Positions 52,468-63,883 of a DNA stretch of 64,000 nucleotides are shown here, piece by piece; position 1 is the stretch's first letter; every line of letters begins with the position of its first letter. Origin of the DNA: Begonia masoniana (lineage: Eukaryota > Streptophyta > Magnoliopsida > Cucurbitales > Begoniaceae). The notes under the pieces are model-generated. The model worked only from the letters and a program-made list of their open reading frames with translations. It was not told where the DNA came from and did not search any database. The DNA lies in NCBI GenBank assembly GCA_022432975.1, contig CM039502.1, forward strand, positions 76,193,330 through 76,257,329, given 5' to 3'. A program made the translations under genes and the position numbers.

Positions 52468-55400
52468 GGTTTCCATGGCGGTGGCTGGTTTGAAACTTAT
52501 TCTCTCTTTCTCGCAGTTTGATTTCAGCGGAAAACGAGACTTGGTGCGGTTCATCAAGGAAATTCAGGCTCAAGGCTTGTATGCAACCCTCAGAATTGGT
52601 CCATTCATCGAGGCTGAATGGAGCCATGGGTAAAACAAATCCTCACACTACTCTACCATAGCTTGAACTGACGAAGACCCTTGACATACCAATCATCTCT
52701 GCTCTGCAGGGGCTTACCGGTTTGGCTGCGCGACATTCCAAACATCGTCTTCCGGTCAGATAATGAACCGTTCAAGGTAATATAATTGCTTAGTTTTCTC
52801 CGACTCCGCCTGTTCGTCTGACTGAGAAAGAACAGCAAAGACGTTGAACTGTTACGTTATCGGAATTTCAGAGTCAAATGCAGAAGTTTACGACGAAGAT
52901 AGTGAAGATGATGAAGGAAGGAAATCTGTATGCTTCACAGGGAGGACCTATTATACTTTCACAGGTTAGAATTCGTTGACTAATATATTGTTCTTCACCA
53001 AAATCAATGAACTATGAAGAATTCGGTTTTAAAGGAGATAAAATCGTGTACTTTCAGATTGAGAATGAGTACTCACTTGTAGAGCCAGCCTTCCACGAGA
53101 AAGGCCCTCCTTACGTCCGATGGGCTGCAAACATGTCCGTGAGCCTTCACACCGGTGTGCCGTGGGTTATGTGCCGGCAAGACGATGCTCCTGACCCTAT
53201 GGTTAGTTTCTCGTGCTATATATGTAAGATCTCGTCTCCCGCTTACGTAAAACCTTGTGGTATTGGGACATAATTTATGTGTAAAATATAATTTCCAACC
53301 AGTATTAGGTCTTTTGAGGGTCAATCCTAAGACCAAAGTCGTGTCAGACTCAACTCAAAACGAATAATATTGTACTGATTGGTGAAGATTGGAATGTGAA
53401 GCAGTTCCATCTTCAAACTGCATGCATGTATGTTTCTCAACTACGATGTATTGTGACAGATCAATGCGTGCAATGGAATGAGATGTGGACAAACCTTTGC
53501 AGGACCTAATTCACCGAACAAGCCATCGATGTGGACCGAGAACTGGACTAGTTTGTATGTTTTATTTCTTTTTTTGCCCCCATGTACAGTAATCGGGCAT
53601 TTATAGTTGTTCTTCAGGGATTTATTAAGCATGTTTTTCTTCACATTTTCAAAGCTATCAAACATTTGGTGAAGAACCCTACGTGAGATCAGCAGAAGAC
53701 ATTGCGTTTCAAGTAGCTCTTTTTATTGCAAAGAATGGAAGCTATGTAAACTACTACATGGTAAGTAATATAATCTCATCAAACAATTTGAAAATCTTGT
53801 ATATTTCCTAATTCTTTCTTACAGTACCATGGAGGAACCAACTTTGGAAGAACCGGCTCGGCGTTCGTGACAACGAGCTATTACGATCAAGCTCCTCTCG
53901 ATGAATGCGGTAACGTAATCTTCCCCGTCGCACCACAATATAATTTATCGTTTTGTGATCGATAAATTAACAAGTGTAGTTAAATAGTACAGGCTTAATA
54001 AGGCAACCAAAGTGGGGTCATCTGAAGGAATTACATGCTGCTGTGAAGTTATGCAGCAAAGCATTGTTATCTGGGACTCAGACAACAGTTCCACTCGGCA
54101 AACTACAAGATGTAGGATGATTAGATCATCGATATTCTCCGGTCGATTAATGAAATGAAATGATTAACGGCATATGATTTTGCAGGCATATGAGTTCCGA
54201 GATAAATCCGGAGATTGTGTTTCCTTTTTGGTGAACAAGGAACACAGAGACGTTAATATTCACTATCGAAACAATAAGTATGATTTGCCAAAAGAGTCTA
54301 TTAGCATTCTACCGGACTGCGAAACGGTAGCATTCAACACGGCAAAGGTGAGCACACAACACGGAAGACGATCGGTCACATCGAGCCGAAAGTTGGATTC
54401 AGAAGCTGAGTGGCAAGAATTCAAGGAGATCATACCCAGTTATGAACAGACTACAGTAAGAGCAAACACCTTATTAGAGCAAGTTAACATGACAAAAGAC
54501 AGATCTGACTTTCTTTGGTACACCTTCAGGTGAAGTCCAATTTTTCGAGCAGTTAAAATTGGGCTCGAGATGGCTAACTTGATAAAAAAATGTTGTTTCT
54601 GTTGTTTAAATCCAGATATCATCATGATTCGCCGGAGACTCAACTGAAACTCGATGTGTCTTCCCGGAGCCATGCTTTGCTTGCATATGTTAATGGAGCT
54701 TTTGCCGGCAAGCTACTCATCTCTACGCAGTCAATCAAATCGTTATTCCCGGAGCCATGCATTCTTGCATATGTTAACGGAGCTTTATCATCTTTCTCAT
54801 GATAAGTTTGCTTGATTACTGCATTTTCAGGAGCTAGCCATGGCAGCCACAAGGAGAGGGTTTTTTCGCTTCAGGAAAATATTAATCTGAGAAACGGCGC
54901 CAACGACATCTCGTTATTGAGCGTAATGACTGGATTACCGGTACTCTTCGACTACATTTCACATTTGAGTTAGATGGGCTGACATGAAACTCTTCAGACA
55001 AGAGAAAATCATATTGAATTTACTGTGTAGGACGGAGGAGCATATCTAGAGCGCAGAGTGGCCGGATTGCGCCGCGTCAGGATTGACGGAAAAGATATGT
55101 CGCGCTCTCCGATGGGTTATCAGGTGATTTTTCTCAAACTACTCTTAGAACAACCAGTTTTATGTTCATTTGTTCATAAGAAATGCTCTGCATCTCAGGT
55201 TGGATTGGTAGGGGAGCATTTAGAAGTATATAAAAGCAATGGATCTAGTGAAGTTGGGTGGAATCAGCTGGGAAGCTCGCATCATCAACCTCTAACATGG
55301 TACAAGGTACGAGTTTCCGTTATGATTTTCCACTCAACACTTTACTCGATATCTATCATTTCACTCTGTGCTCTCGTCGGTAAGAATCATCCACCGGAGA

Positions 55401-56372
55401 GCCGTAACATGATAGGTACCCTACTCTACTTCTATTGCTTGTTTGCATATAGAGCCTTTAACCATGGACCATAACAGTGGCCTTTTGTATTTAAGCAGTA
55501 CACCCAAATAAACATAATCCTCGAAAGAAACCGTACATGCAATTGATTTCCATTTTGATCTCCGGTGGTGTTCAGACTTCATTTGATGCGCCGGCCGGGA
55601 ATGACCCTGTGGCGGTGAGCCTCAGCAGAATGGGGAAGGGTGAAGCTTGGGTGAATGGCGAAAGCATCGGCAAATATTGGGTCTCCTTCCTCACTCCTAA
55701 AGGGAATCCTTCGCAGACATGGTATAGAATTTCAGATCTTTTTAGAATTGATAATGGGTATTGCTATATCTATGGCTTCTGATTCAGTTTCATCTGGCCA
55801 TTACAGGTATCATATTCCACGATCGTTCCTCAAGCCCAGAGGCAATCTATTAGTTTTTCTGGAAGAAGAAGAAAAAGGAAACCCACTTGAGGTTTCGATC
55901 GACACCATTTCCATCACCAAAGTCTGCGGGAAAGTGTCCGATTCACATTACCCACCAGTTTCTTCGTGGGTGGGTCACTGCGGTCATGGAGCAAAGCTCA
56001 GACACAAGCACGGAAGAAGGCCGAGAGTTCAACTGCTGTGTCCTCCGACGAAGAAAATCTCCAAAATTTTATTCGCGAGCTTCGGAAACCCCGCCGGCAA
56101 CTGTGAAAATTACGCCGCCGGAGATTGCCACTCCTCGAAATCTAAAGCCGTCGTCGAGAAGGTGACGATTTCTTCAAACTTATCACGCTATTCTTAAGTT
56201 TGAGGAGATAATTTCTGCAGACAGGCTTCTTATCCATTTTATGGTGTGTGATTATTATCAGGCTTGTCTAGGGAAGGCAAAATGCACCATGCCGCTGTCG
56301 ACAAAAAAGTTTGGCGGAGACCCGTGTCCGGGGACGTCGAAATCTCTCATGGTTGATGCACAATGCACATAG
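52338..56372 (+). pseudogene. BGAL: beta-galactosidase (glycoside hydrolase 35), 5' exons missing, one frameshift
   Basis: Plant GH35 beta-galactosidases are secreted enzymes that trim galactose from cell-wall polymers. Seventeen exons join in phase: 52338-52434, 52517-52629, 52710-52776, 52872-52964, 53058-53201, 53460-53554, 53655-53760, 53825-53909, 53993-54111, 54186-54529, 54616-54707, 54831-54940, 55031-55123, 55199-55306, 55576-55721, 55807-56161, 56262-56372; about 758 residues. The active-site signature [13 protein letters not shown] (with the acid/base Glu) and the nucleophile region WTENWTSF are present; the C-terminus holds a Cys-rich galactose-binding lectin domain ending LMVDAQCT. 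It resembles BGAL6/13/14/16. Two defects: an extra C at 52395 shifts the first visible exon, and the exon(s) for signal peptide and SGSIHYPRS are absent, replaced upstream by T and CT tracts. It may be a real pseudogene or a gene damaged by misassembly. Confidence 0.9.
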
Positions 56373-57225
56373 TCATCGTCTTCTCCGCTAGTTTTAGCAG
56401 GAAATTTTACTTTTTTCTAATTTATATTCCGGATTTTAGCAGAAAGTTTTGTGTTTTTTTTTTAATTTATTATTTACGCATTTTTCCATAAACAATGTAG
56501 CTCAAGTTAAAATTGAAATCGTGATTACTCAAAAACACCATTACCTCCACTGTTCTACTCTGCCAGCAACTCTCGTTTAACTGGTCTGGGGCTGGACACA
56601 TCTACTTTTTTCCCCCTATCATTAGCCTGTGGCTCCCAAGAAATCCATATTTTACTCCGTGTGCAAGTGAGAAAACTAGTTTATGAACCGAAGGCTTGGT
56701 CATTCTCGGCCTCATTTCCCGTCCTTCCATTGGGACCTGAAAATTCTTAGTTATTATAGCAGTTAAACTTCCAAAAGGCTCGAGCCAATTTCTGCAAGCA
56801 TTTTTTTCCCACTCAAGCCTTTCCTACTATCAAAACTGAATTGTTTTTTGACATTGTTATCTGAGAATCAGATGCCTGATTAACCAGAAAAAAATCACTT
56901 CAATTTTTTTTTTCTATTTGTGAAGATGGTTGATTGTCCTGTCACTCTGGATGAGCTAAGGCTCCTCCTTTCAATTCATCAGTAGGCTTCTTTCACTAGC
57001 TTTTGGCTTCCACTACTCTCTATCTTAAAAGCGATAGTTGTATACAAAATTGAGACCCCACGTGTGTCCTTCCCTCATGCATTGCCGCTTAAATACAAAG
57101 TTTCTGGTTTGCATTTCAATTGACAAGGTCTCTGGTAATGAAAACAAGTCAGAAGAATAAATATATAAAGATTTAACATTTTTCTTAAATGAGATTGACT
57201 GGGTTTCTGTTGGAAAAATCTCCAG
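56373..57225 (+). other. 3' flank of the beta-galactosidase gene
   Basis: Probably contains its 3' untranslated region at the left. The rest has no clear gene; some of it may be intron or decayed exon of the SWI3C-like fragment that follows. Confidence 0.4.
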
Positions 57226-57918
57226 GTTGAGTTTCTGGCATCTGCAATTGGACAAAGAGTTGCTGCAGCCAGTGCTCATGCTTCTTTCGCAGCATTGTCT
57301 GAGCACAAAGACTTATCAGCTGCAGGACACAGCAATAAGTAAGTCTTTATGTTTTTTGCCCCTTAGTTTGTGTTATTGCACCATATGAATAATTTTTGTT
57401 CGAGATTTTCTACATTTCTTTTGTTTAGCAAGTCCAGAACAAGCATGCTTTGATTTAAATTTTGTAGCTGTTTATGTGAATTTGTTTTTCTATTAATTCC
57501 TTCTAGAAAATCTCGTGGATCTTCTGATAGGATTGCTGACCAATCTTCAAAAACGAGCTAGTTGCTTTACGGCTGATTCTACATGTTATGATTTCCTGCA
57601 TTTTTATTATTATAATTGGTTTTGTTAAGCTTCTTGCATTTATAAATTGTTTTATTTTCAGAAAGTGAAAGATTTGAATTGTTGTTTTTCTGGGTCATAA
57701 TGTTTTCATAGTGAAATTATGATCATGGAGCTGGAGTTGCATATGATGTTTGTCTATACAAATTACAGGCACATTTGAAGCCTTTTAGTGTCAAAACGAC
57801 TATGAAGAACAATTTCCAGCATATTCAAGCATGTCATTCATTTTTTTGGTAACTTATCTACCAGTTGAAAAAATTGGAGTTGAAGCTGAAGCAGTTTGCA
57901 GAAATAGAAACCTTTTTG
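57226..57918 (+). pseudogene. SWI3C-like chromatin-remodelling subunit, fragments only
   Basis: SWI3 proteins are core subunits of plant SWI/SNF chromatin remodellers. Three pieces are visible: 57226-57338 (VEFLASAIGQRVAAASAHAS, then FAALSEHKDL), bounded by good splice sites; 57507-57561, which joins in phase and ends in a stop; and 57862-57918 (QLKKLELKLKQFAEIETFL), the start of the coiled-coil segment near the C-terminus of SWI3C. SANT and SWIRM domains are not present. The intervening sequence is decayed and the coiled coil runs into non-coding sequence. I take it for a truncated gene copy. Confidence 0.6.
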
Positions 57919-58181
57919 ATCAGCGATCAACAACCATGTCTATGCTGCTTTTCAAGATTTAATCTTCAAATCTGCTAGACCCAAATACTTTTATGTCATG
58001 TTTTTGTTAGTAATTATTTAGTCAAGTTATCCAACTTTATGCCAAAAAATACAGAGGACAATTTATTTCACGTGGTGCTATGTTGGATAAGAGCGTGGAA
58101 CACAAACCAATGACATAATCCGACAACAAACTTGGAAAGTTCAATTGCAATGTAAAGTAGCATCTTCTTTTAATTTAGAAT
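57919..58181. other. spacer between SWI3C-like fragment and NRAMP gene
   Basis: AT-rich; nothing recognised. The right end may include the 3' untranslated region of the NRAMP gene. Confidence 0.4.
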
Positions 58182-59422
58182 CTACTGCGGTAAAGGGATA
58201 TCAGCCAAATCTTGTCTGAAAGGTGGAGGGGCGTCTTCACGATGACTGGAAGAGGCGCTTATCCCCTTCTCCATCTGCATTTGCATCACAGGGTCCTGAA
58301 CATCAGGTTCGATATAGGTGACGACGACGTCTTTTCTGAAAGTGAGATAAATTACTGCAAGAATGTAGATGGTCATCAGAGGAAAAACTATGATCCCAAC
58401 AAATGCATTTGCAACTTTGGGCAAAGAGTTGTGAATCAGCCAATCGACAAAGCTTGTGCTGAGGTAGTACACGTTGATGCCTATGATTCCTAGGCCGAGA
58501 ATCCAAGAGATCACGATTATCTGCACGTATTGACAACAACAATGGTATGTTTAGAAACTCGATTCTTATATGGTTTTGTCATCATAAAGGGCACGAAAAC
58601 ATGTGTATTTTACTCACGTATATAGAGTTTTTGTAAGGACCCATCTTTGTCGAACTGCTACTGAATTTAAGAAGCGGGATCAGCGCAAATGGAAGTTCAA
58701 ATGAAAGTATCATCTGCAAAGTCAAAGACGCTTTAATTCATCATAGAGTTTCACGTGTTTGAATGAATTTAACTGTAGAGATTGAAAAATTTTGAGAATT
58801 CATGAGAAGCTAACCGAGGCGATGATGATGAGCCGTCCAGCACCCTGAGCACCACCGATGATGGAGACGATTAAGCTAGGGGTGATGGCAATGCACCTTG
58901 TCAGTAAGTTCCTTTCCATGTCTTCATTTTAAGGTTCAAGAAACCCTGGAGTTTCAAACCACCTTTAGAAATATAATGAAAACAGCAAAAGCTTGTACAA
59001 ATTCTGTAATTTTCTTCTCATCACCTGCATAATATATTGCCCTGCATAAGTTCCTGTAATGGTGGAGCTTTGCCCTGAGGCCAGTAGAGCTATTGCATAT
59101 ATCGTTGAACTTGATCTTCCCAACACATTCTACAACAAAAGACGTATCATGTTGTTAGAAATATATATTATCCCGCATTGGCTGAAATCTTTGCAGTTTG
59201 TTTTGGTTTTTGGGCCATTCTTGTTTTTCACAGGACCGTTCAAGAGGGAAAGAAGAGTGTTTGGGGTTTGGAAGGAGAAAAAGAAGAACCTGAAGAAGGA
59301 AAGAGGCAGAATTGAGAGTGATATCACTGCAGCGATCGACTGTGTCCTGAGAAATATTGGGGGCATTGCAGACACTGCCTGAAACTGAGATCACTGCGAC
59401 GTTGATTAAAAACGCGACGAAC
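58182..59422 (-). pseudogene. NRAMP: NRAMP metal transporter, C-terminal part, cut by assembly gap
   Basis: NRAMP proteins move divalent metals (Fe, Mn, Cd) with protons across membranes. Five exons are visible: from the gap to 59290, 59129-59025, 58945-58815, 58713-58618 and 58520-58182. They read [24 protein letters not shown] membrane sequence, then the family signature [17 protein letters not shown], then [15 protein letters not shown], then [19 protein letters not shown], and end with two more membrane helices and a short polar tail (DLADIPLPQ). The likely subgroup is NRAMP1/6. Exon 58945-58815 lacks one base near 58915, shifting the frame within MKTWKRNLL-like sequence. The N-terminal half with the DPGN metal-binding motif should be to the right, but nothing of it appears after the gap. 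It could be a real gene with assembly errors. Confidence 0.85.
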
Positions 59423-59522
59423 NNNNNNNNNNNNNNNNNNNNNNNNNNNNNNNNNNNNNNNNNNNNNNNNNNNNNNNNNNNNNNNNNNNNNNNNNNNNNN
59501 NNNNNNNNNNNNNNNNNNNNNN
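59423..59522. other. assembly gap, 100 N
   Basis: Exactly 100 N, the usual placeholder for a gap of unknown size. The NRAMP gene runs into it from the left; low-complexity A and CT sequence starts on the right. Confidence 0.99.
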
Positions 59523-61161
59523 AAAAAAAAATCCCTCTCTCTTTCCCATCTCTCTCTCTCAGTCTCTCTCCAGTGAAGCAGTTGACTCTCTTTATTAATA
59601 GATGGCAAGTACAATACTAGATAGGCACACCTTTTTATAGAGAGTGGCCAAAAATCGGGTCTTTATTCAACTCTCCTTTCATTGACACCCCAATCCCATT
59701 CCCCAGGCCCATAGCGGTTCTTAATTTTGTTTTCTTCCTCGCACCCAAAAAGAAAAAACAACTAAGGAGTCGAGGTGTCCTTTTTTGACACGTCTTAGAA
59801 ATAAATAAATAAAGAAAAGAAGGATGTTTTAAATTATTCTTAGAGAGAGAGAGAGAGTCTTCGGGCATGCCTCTTCTGCTCCGAAGAGAGAGAGGGAGAG
59901 AGAGAGTCATGGTGCATGCCTCTGTTGCTCCGATCGAATGGAACTGAAAGTTATTTGTGTGGTACCCAGATAGACCTTGGAGTTTACACCCAAAAATAAA
60001 ACTGTTTTTAATTGATGGAGAACTAGGAATTTGTAGGAAGAGGGCGTGGAACAGGCTGCTCCCATCATCATCGACCAAATTTTTTAAGGAAAAAAAGAAA
60101 ATCAGATTGTGTTGGAGGCAGTCGATTAAAAATGTGTTTCCTTAAAACTCATCTCACGTTTGGAAAATCAAGAATCTCAAGCCAGTTAGCAAACGGTCGA
60201 ATCGAATCTCCTGATACAATAATTAATTAGTGAAAGACAAATTCACACATGGCAGAATCGCTACAAACACTTCCCACTCTCCACCGACCACCTCTTAAGA
60301 GTCTCCGGCTCCGACCAGTTTCTGGGCTCGGACGTCGACCATCGTCTTCCTGCTTCCACTTCGCTTATGTAAAGGCTGAAGAAAAGCAACTTCGGACATG
60401 GGAGTTAATGGCCTTCTTTATTTAGAAATATTCTTGTAATGTCTGTAATGGATCTCTTTCAGATAGTCTTCCATATTTATTGTAGATTAAATCTCATTAT
60501 ATGTCACATAATAGATTCTTTCCATCTATAAATTGTGCATATGCATTTGAAAATTATTTTACTGTATTCTTAGTTTTTGCACTCTGTACCATTTTTTACA
60601 ATCTTGAAAGATTCTCGAAAGTGCGAAGAGAAACCCAGTGCAAGTCCTACGTCCATATTCCAATTTTATGAGTTATTTTTTGAGTTTTGAGATCTAGAAA
60701 GGAAGAAAAAACCAGAGCTCTTTAATCAAATCATGCAAAATCCAAGCATGAGTTACAATGTGCAAGTCGAAAGCGGTGGTGCCAAAATGATACGCTACGG
60801 CATGAATGAACGAATGAATGGATAATAATAATAAGAGCCAACAACATACGCTACGGCATGAATCAATGAATGGATGGATAATAATAATAAGAGCCAACAA
60901 CAAAACAATTTCTCCAATTTTTCAATTCAAACTTTCTCTCCAATCCATTCCAAATACAAGATTCGGATTCAACCCTCCAAAAGATCCAAATTTTGTGTAT
61001 GATTCCCCCAAAACAAAATGCAACAGTGAAATTCCAACAACTGATACCCGAAAAGACCAAGATAACCATAGTTTTGAGTGTTGAAGACTAATTCAAAGTT
61101 AGTGGCAAATATTTAGTAGGGCTAAAATTAAAGAAGTGGGTGTCATTGACTTAGTGGTTAA
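59523..61161. other. unassigned region right of the gap
   Basis: It contains GA and CT microsatellites (59530-59575, 59841-59907), a 58-codon plus-strand ORF at 60249-60425 (MAESLQTLPTLHRPPLKSLR...) with no family I recognise, possibly a chance ORF or a transit-peptide-like first exon, and a short tandem duplication (60790-60902). No other gene is seen. Confidence 0.35.
60790..60902. repeat. two-copy tandem repeat of about 55 bp
   Basis: TACGCTACGGCATGAAT...AAGAGCCAACAAC occurs twice (60791-60845 and 60847-60901) with a few changes. Confidence 0.9.
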
Positions 61162-62468
61162 TGTTGAACACAATTAAGAAAAACACGTATAAGAAAATAC
61201 TACACAAGCCAAATGATTTGTCTTTATTTTCTTGCACTCTCTTTCTCTCACGTATGTTTGGATTTTGTAAATGGGATACATATATGAATTTTTCAAGCCT
61301 CTATTTATAGAGGCTTTAAGAGAGCACATTTCTTATTTTAAGGAATGTGAACATGAATAAGAGAAAGAGGCGCCGTGTTCTTACGAAGAAGAACTTCTTC
61401 TTTTTCTTATTTTCATTTAATAGGTGGGTCATTCATTTAATAGGTGGGTCATATATTGGACGGCATTGAATATCAACACTTCCCCTCAATGTCGGCCATC
61501 ATGTTGAGTTGTTTTCAGAATTCTTCAAATTTTCTAATATTCAGACTTTTTGTGAACAAATCTGCAACTTGATTGGTTGTCTTCACATGACGCATCTCTA
61601 TCTCTTCTTATAAGACTTTTTCTCTAATAAAATGATAATGCGCTTCCACATGTTTAGTCATCGCATGTAATACCAGATTCTCTGCCAAACGGATTGCTGA
61701 TTGATTATCGCAATAAAGTGGTATTGCATAACCAACTAGTTGGTGCAAATCTTTCATCAACTAAATTAGCCATGTACTCTCCTGAGCTGTTATGGCCGTT
61801 GCTCGGTACTCTGCTTCAGTAGTTGATAGTGACACTGTTGGTTGTCACTTGCTACACTAGGAAATTGTTCCACCTCCGAGTTTAAACACATATTCGGTCG
61901 TTGATCGACGCGTGTCATGATCTCTACCATAATCTGCGTCGCAATAGCCAACCAACTTGCAATCGCCACCTCTTTTGTACAAAAGACCATAGTCAAATGT
62001 ACCCTTGATATACCTCACAATTCGGCGAATCGCTTCTAAATGAGACTTCTTTGAATTCTGCATGTATTGACTGACACCAACTGCAAAAGAAATGTCAGGT
62101 CGGGTCAGAGTTAGGTAAATTAGACTACCCACGAGCTGTGATGCATCGTCGTATCTGTCAAATCTTTGCCTTCATGTGAACACATCTTGGCATTGACATC
62201 CATCGGTGTTGAAATTGGCTTGCACTCTTGCATACCAAACTTTTGTAACAAATCTATGGAGTATTTCTTTTGACTTATGCGATCGATTTCTAATCCAAGA
62301 AAATGTTTGAGCTCTCCAAGCTCTTTCATCTGGAAGCGAACATACAAATTTTCCTTTGTTCGATGAATCTCTTCTTTGTCGTCTCCTGTGATTATCAAAT
62401 CATCTACGTAAACCAACACCACTGCTAGTTTTTCTTCTCTAGTTTTCACAAACAAGCTAGAATCTGCA
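61162..62468 (-). mobile_element. Copia C: truncated Copia retrotransposon, 3' end
   Basis: The 3' LTR is 61162-61478 (TGTTGAACAC...GAATATCAACA, 317 bp) and is preceded on the minus strand by a purine-rich ACATTGAGGGGAAG polypurine tract. The RNase H and reverse transcriptase region follows to 62468, where LTR H interrupts it. The 5' part is not in the window. Confidence 0.8.
61540..62468 (-). pseudogene. Copia C reverse transcriptase and RNase H fragment
   Basis: Minus-strand reading from the right: [32 protein letters not shown] (catalytic YVDD), [15 protein letters not shown], then [45 protein letters not shown] and YCDNQSAIRLAENL. A frame change near 62130 and stops near 61858 and elsewhere break it. 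Confidence 0.85.
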
Positions 62469-63174
62469 TGTAGCAACCGATAATTTTCAGCCTTGATTTT
62501 ATTAGCAACATTTTGTGACTTTTATTTTTATAGAATTAAGTAAATTTGATTGGTTGCTTAAATAGGTTAAAGTTGGTTAGTCAAGGGCATAAGTGTAATT
62601 GTGGAGTTTGTGATATAAATGAAGGGTTTAATGAGGTTTAGCCGCCAGCTTATTCCACTTTCCCTTTTCGGCTCCCAGCTCAGCAGAGTTCTCTAGGCGA
62701 TCCTCCCGTCTGATTCCTTCAATCCAGGTGAGTTCTTTCTTGTTTCTTCTTGTCAGATGATTTAGGATGAATATAGGATATACATTTGATGAATGGTTTA
62801 CGATAGAATAAAATAGAAAATGTTGATAGTGCTGTGAATAAAGAGTTTGATTTCGGGTTTTGTGCTAAATCGGGAATGCACGATGAACAGAGCTTCCAAA
62901 CTAGTTTCCCTAAAAATTTCTGGATAGTTTAGAATGAAGTTAAGTAATACTGTGCTTATGTTTTAGGTGAGCCAACTCTTGAAGTAGCTTACAACCCGAA
63001 ATCTCTCAAGAAGCCAGGTAAGTAGAGTTTGTGTGTGTCTTCGGGCCTACATCACAAAACAGTAGGATTTATGCATGTTTTGTATGTTTTCAGAATGTCA
63101 TGCATCATATTTTGAAAGAAAACGAAAATATATTTACATGTAATGACATGGTAAGGCATGAACAGAACAAATCA

Positions 63175-63366
63175 GATCAGCTATTAAGGGAACTAATCCG
63201 CCCCTTAATATAGTTAGAGGATATTCGACTTTGGGAAAAATGATCTGCTTCCCATTGAACAGAGGGATCAAGATCAGCTATGAAGGGAACTAATCCGCAC
63301 CTTAATCGAGTTAGAGGATATTCGACTTTGGGAAAACTGATCCAATTCCCATCGAACAGAAGGATC
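63175..63366 (+). repeat. two-copy tandem repeat of about 95 bp in LTR H
   Basis: GATCAGCTATTAAGGGAACT...CCCATTGAACAGA and GATCAGCTATGAAGGGAACT...CCCATCGAACAGA, about 90 percent alike by eye. Homologous to the pair at 21080-21275. Confidence 0.85.
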
Positions 63367-63883
63367 AGATCAGCAGAGAACGATTATGAATTCAATTGAG
63401 TTGTGAAAGTAGAAATTGCATGAATAGGATTTATGTTTCAGCATTTCATTTCATTATTGCTCTACTTACTTAGCATTAGGCTAATAGATGAGTTTTGTGA
63501 TGTAGGTGCAGAAGAGACCACATGTGTGTTCTCTGAGCATGTTGAGGATTAAGGGTAGTTGGAGGAGTGCAACCAGGCAACGACATTGGCAACTGATGAG
63601 GCGGTTTAACTAATGGCAGTATGTGAAGTTTTAGTGGACAAATGTTTTGTTAAAGTGAGCTGAGAACTTTAATAACAGTGGTAGTTTTAACGTTTATATA
63701 TGTTTTGAGATTTTCTGGATTTATGAAAACATGGTTTGTTTTAACTGTAGTTCTTCTTTCTGGATTTTGATTTATGGATTTATGTTGTTTTGAATGGTTG
63801 CTGTCAAAATTTTATAAGTTCTCTTGTAGTCAGAATTTTTCACTGATTAGTGCATAATTGGTTAAAGTATTGTTTAGTTGTTG

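Noticed and set aside
58212..58493. Plus-strand ORF of 93 codons
   Set aside because: Antisense to the last NRAMP exon.
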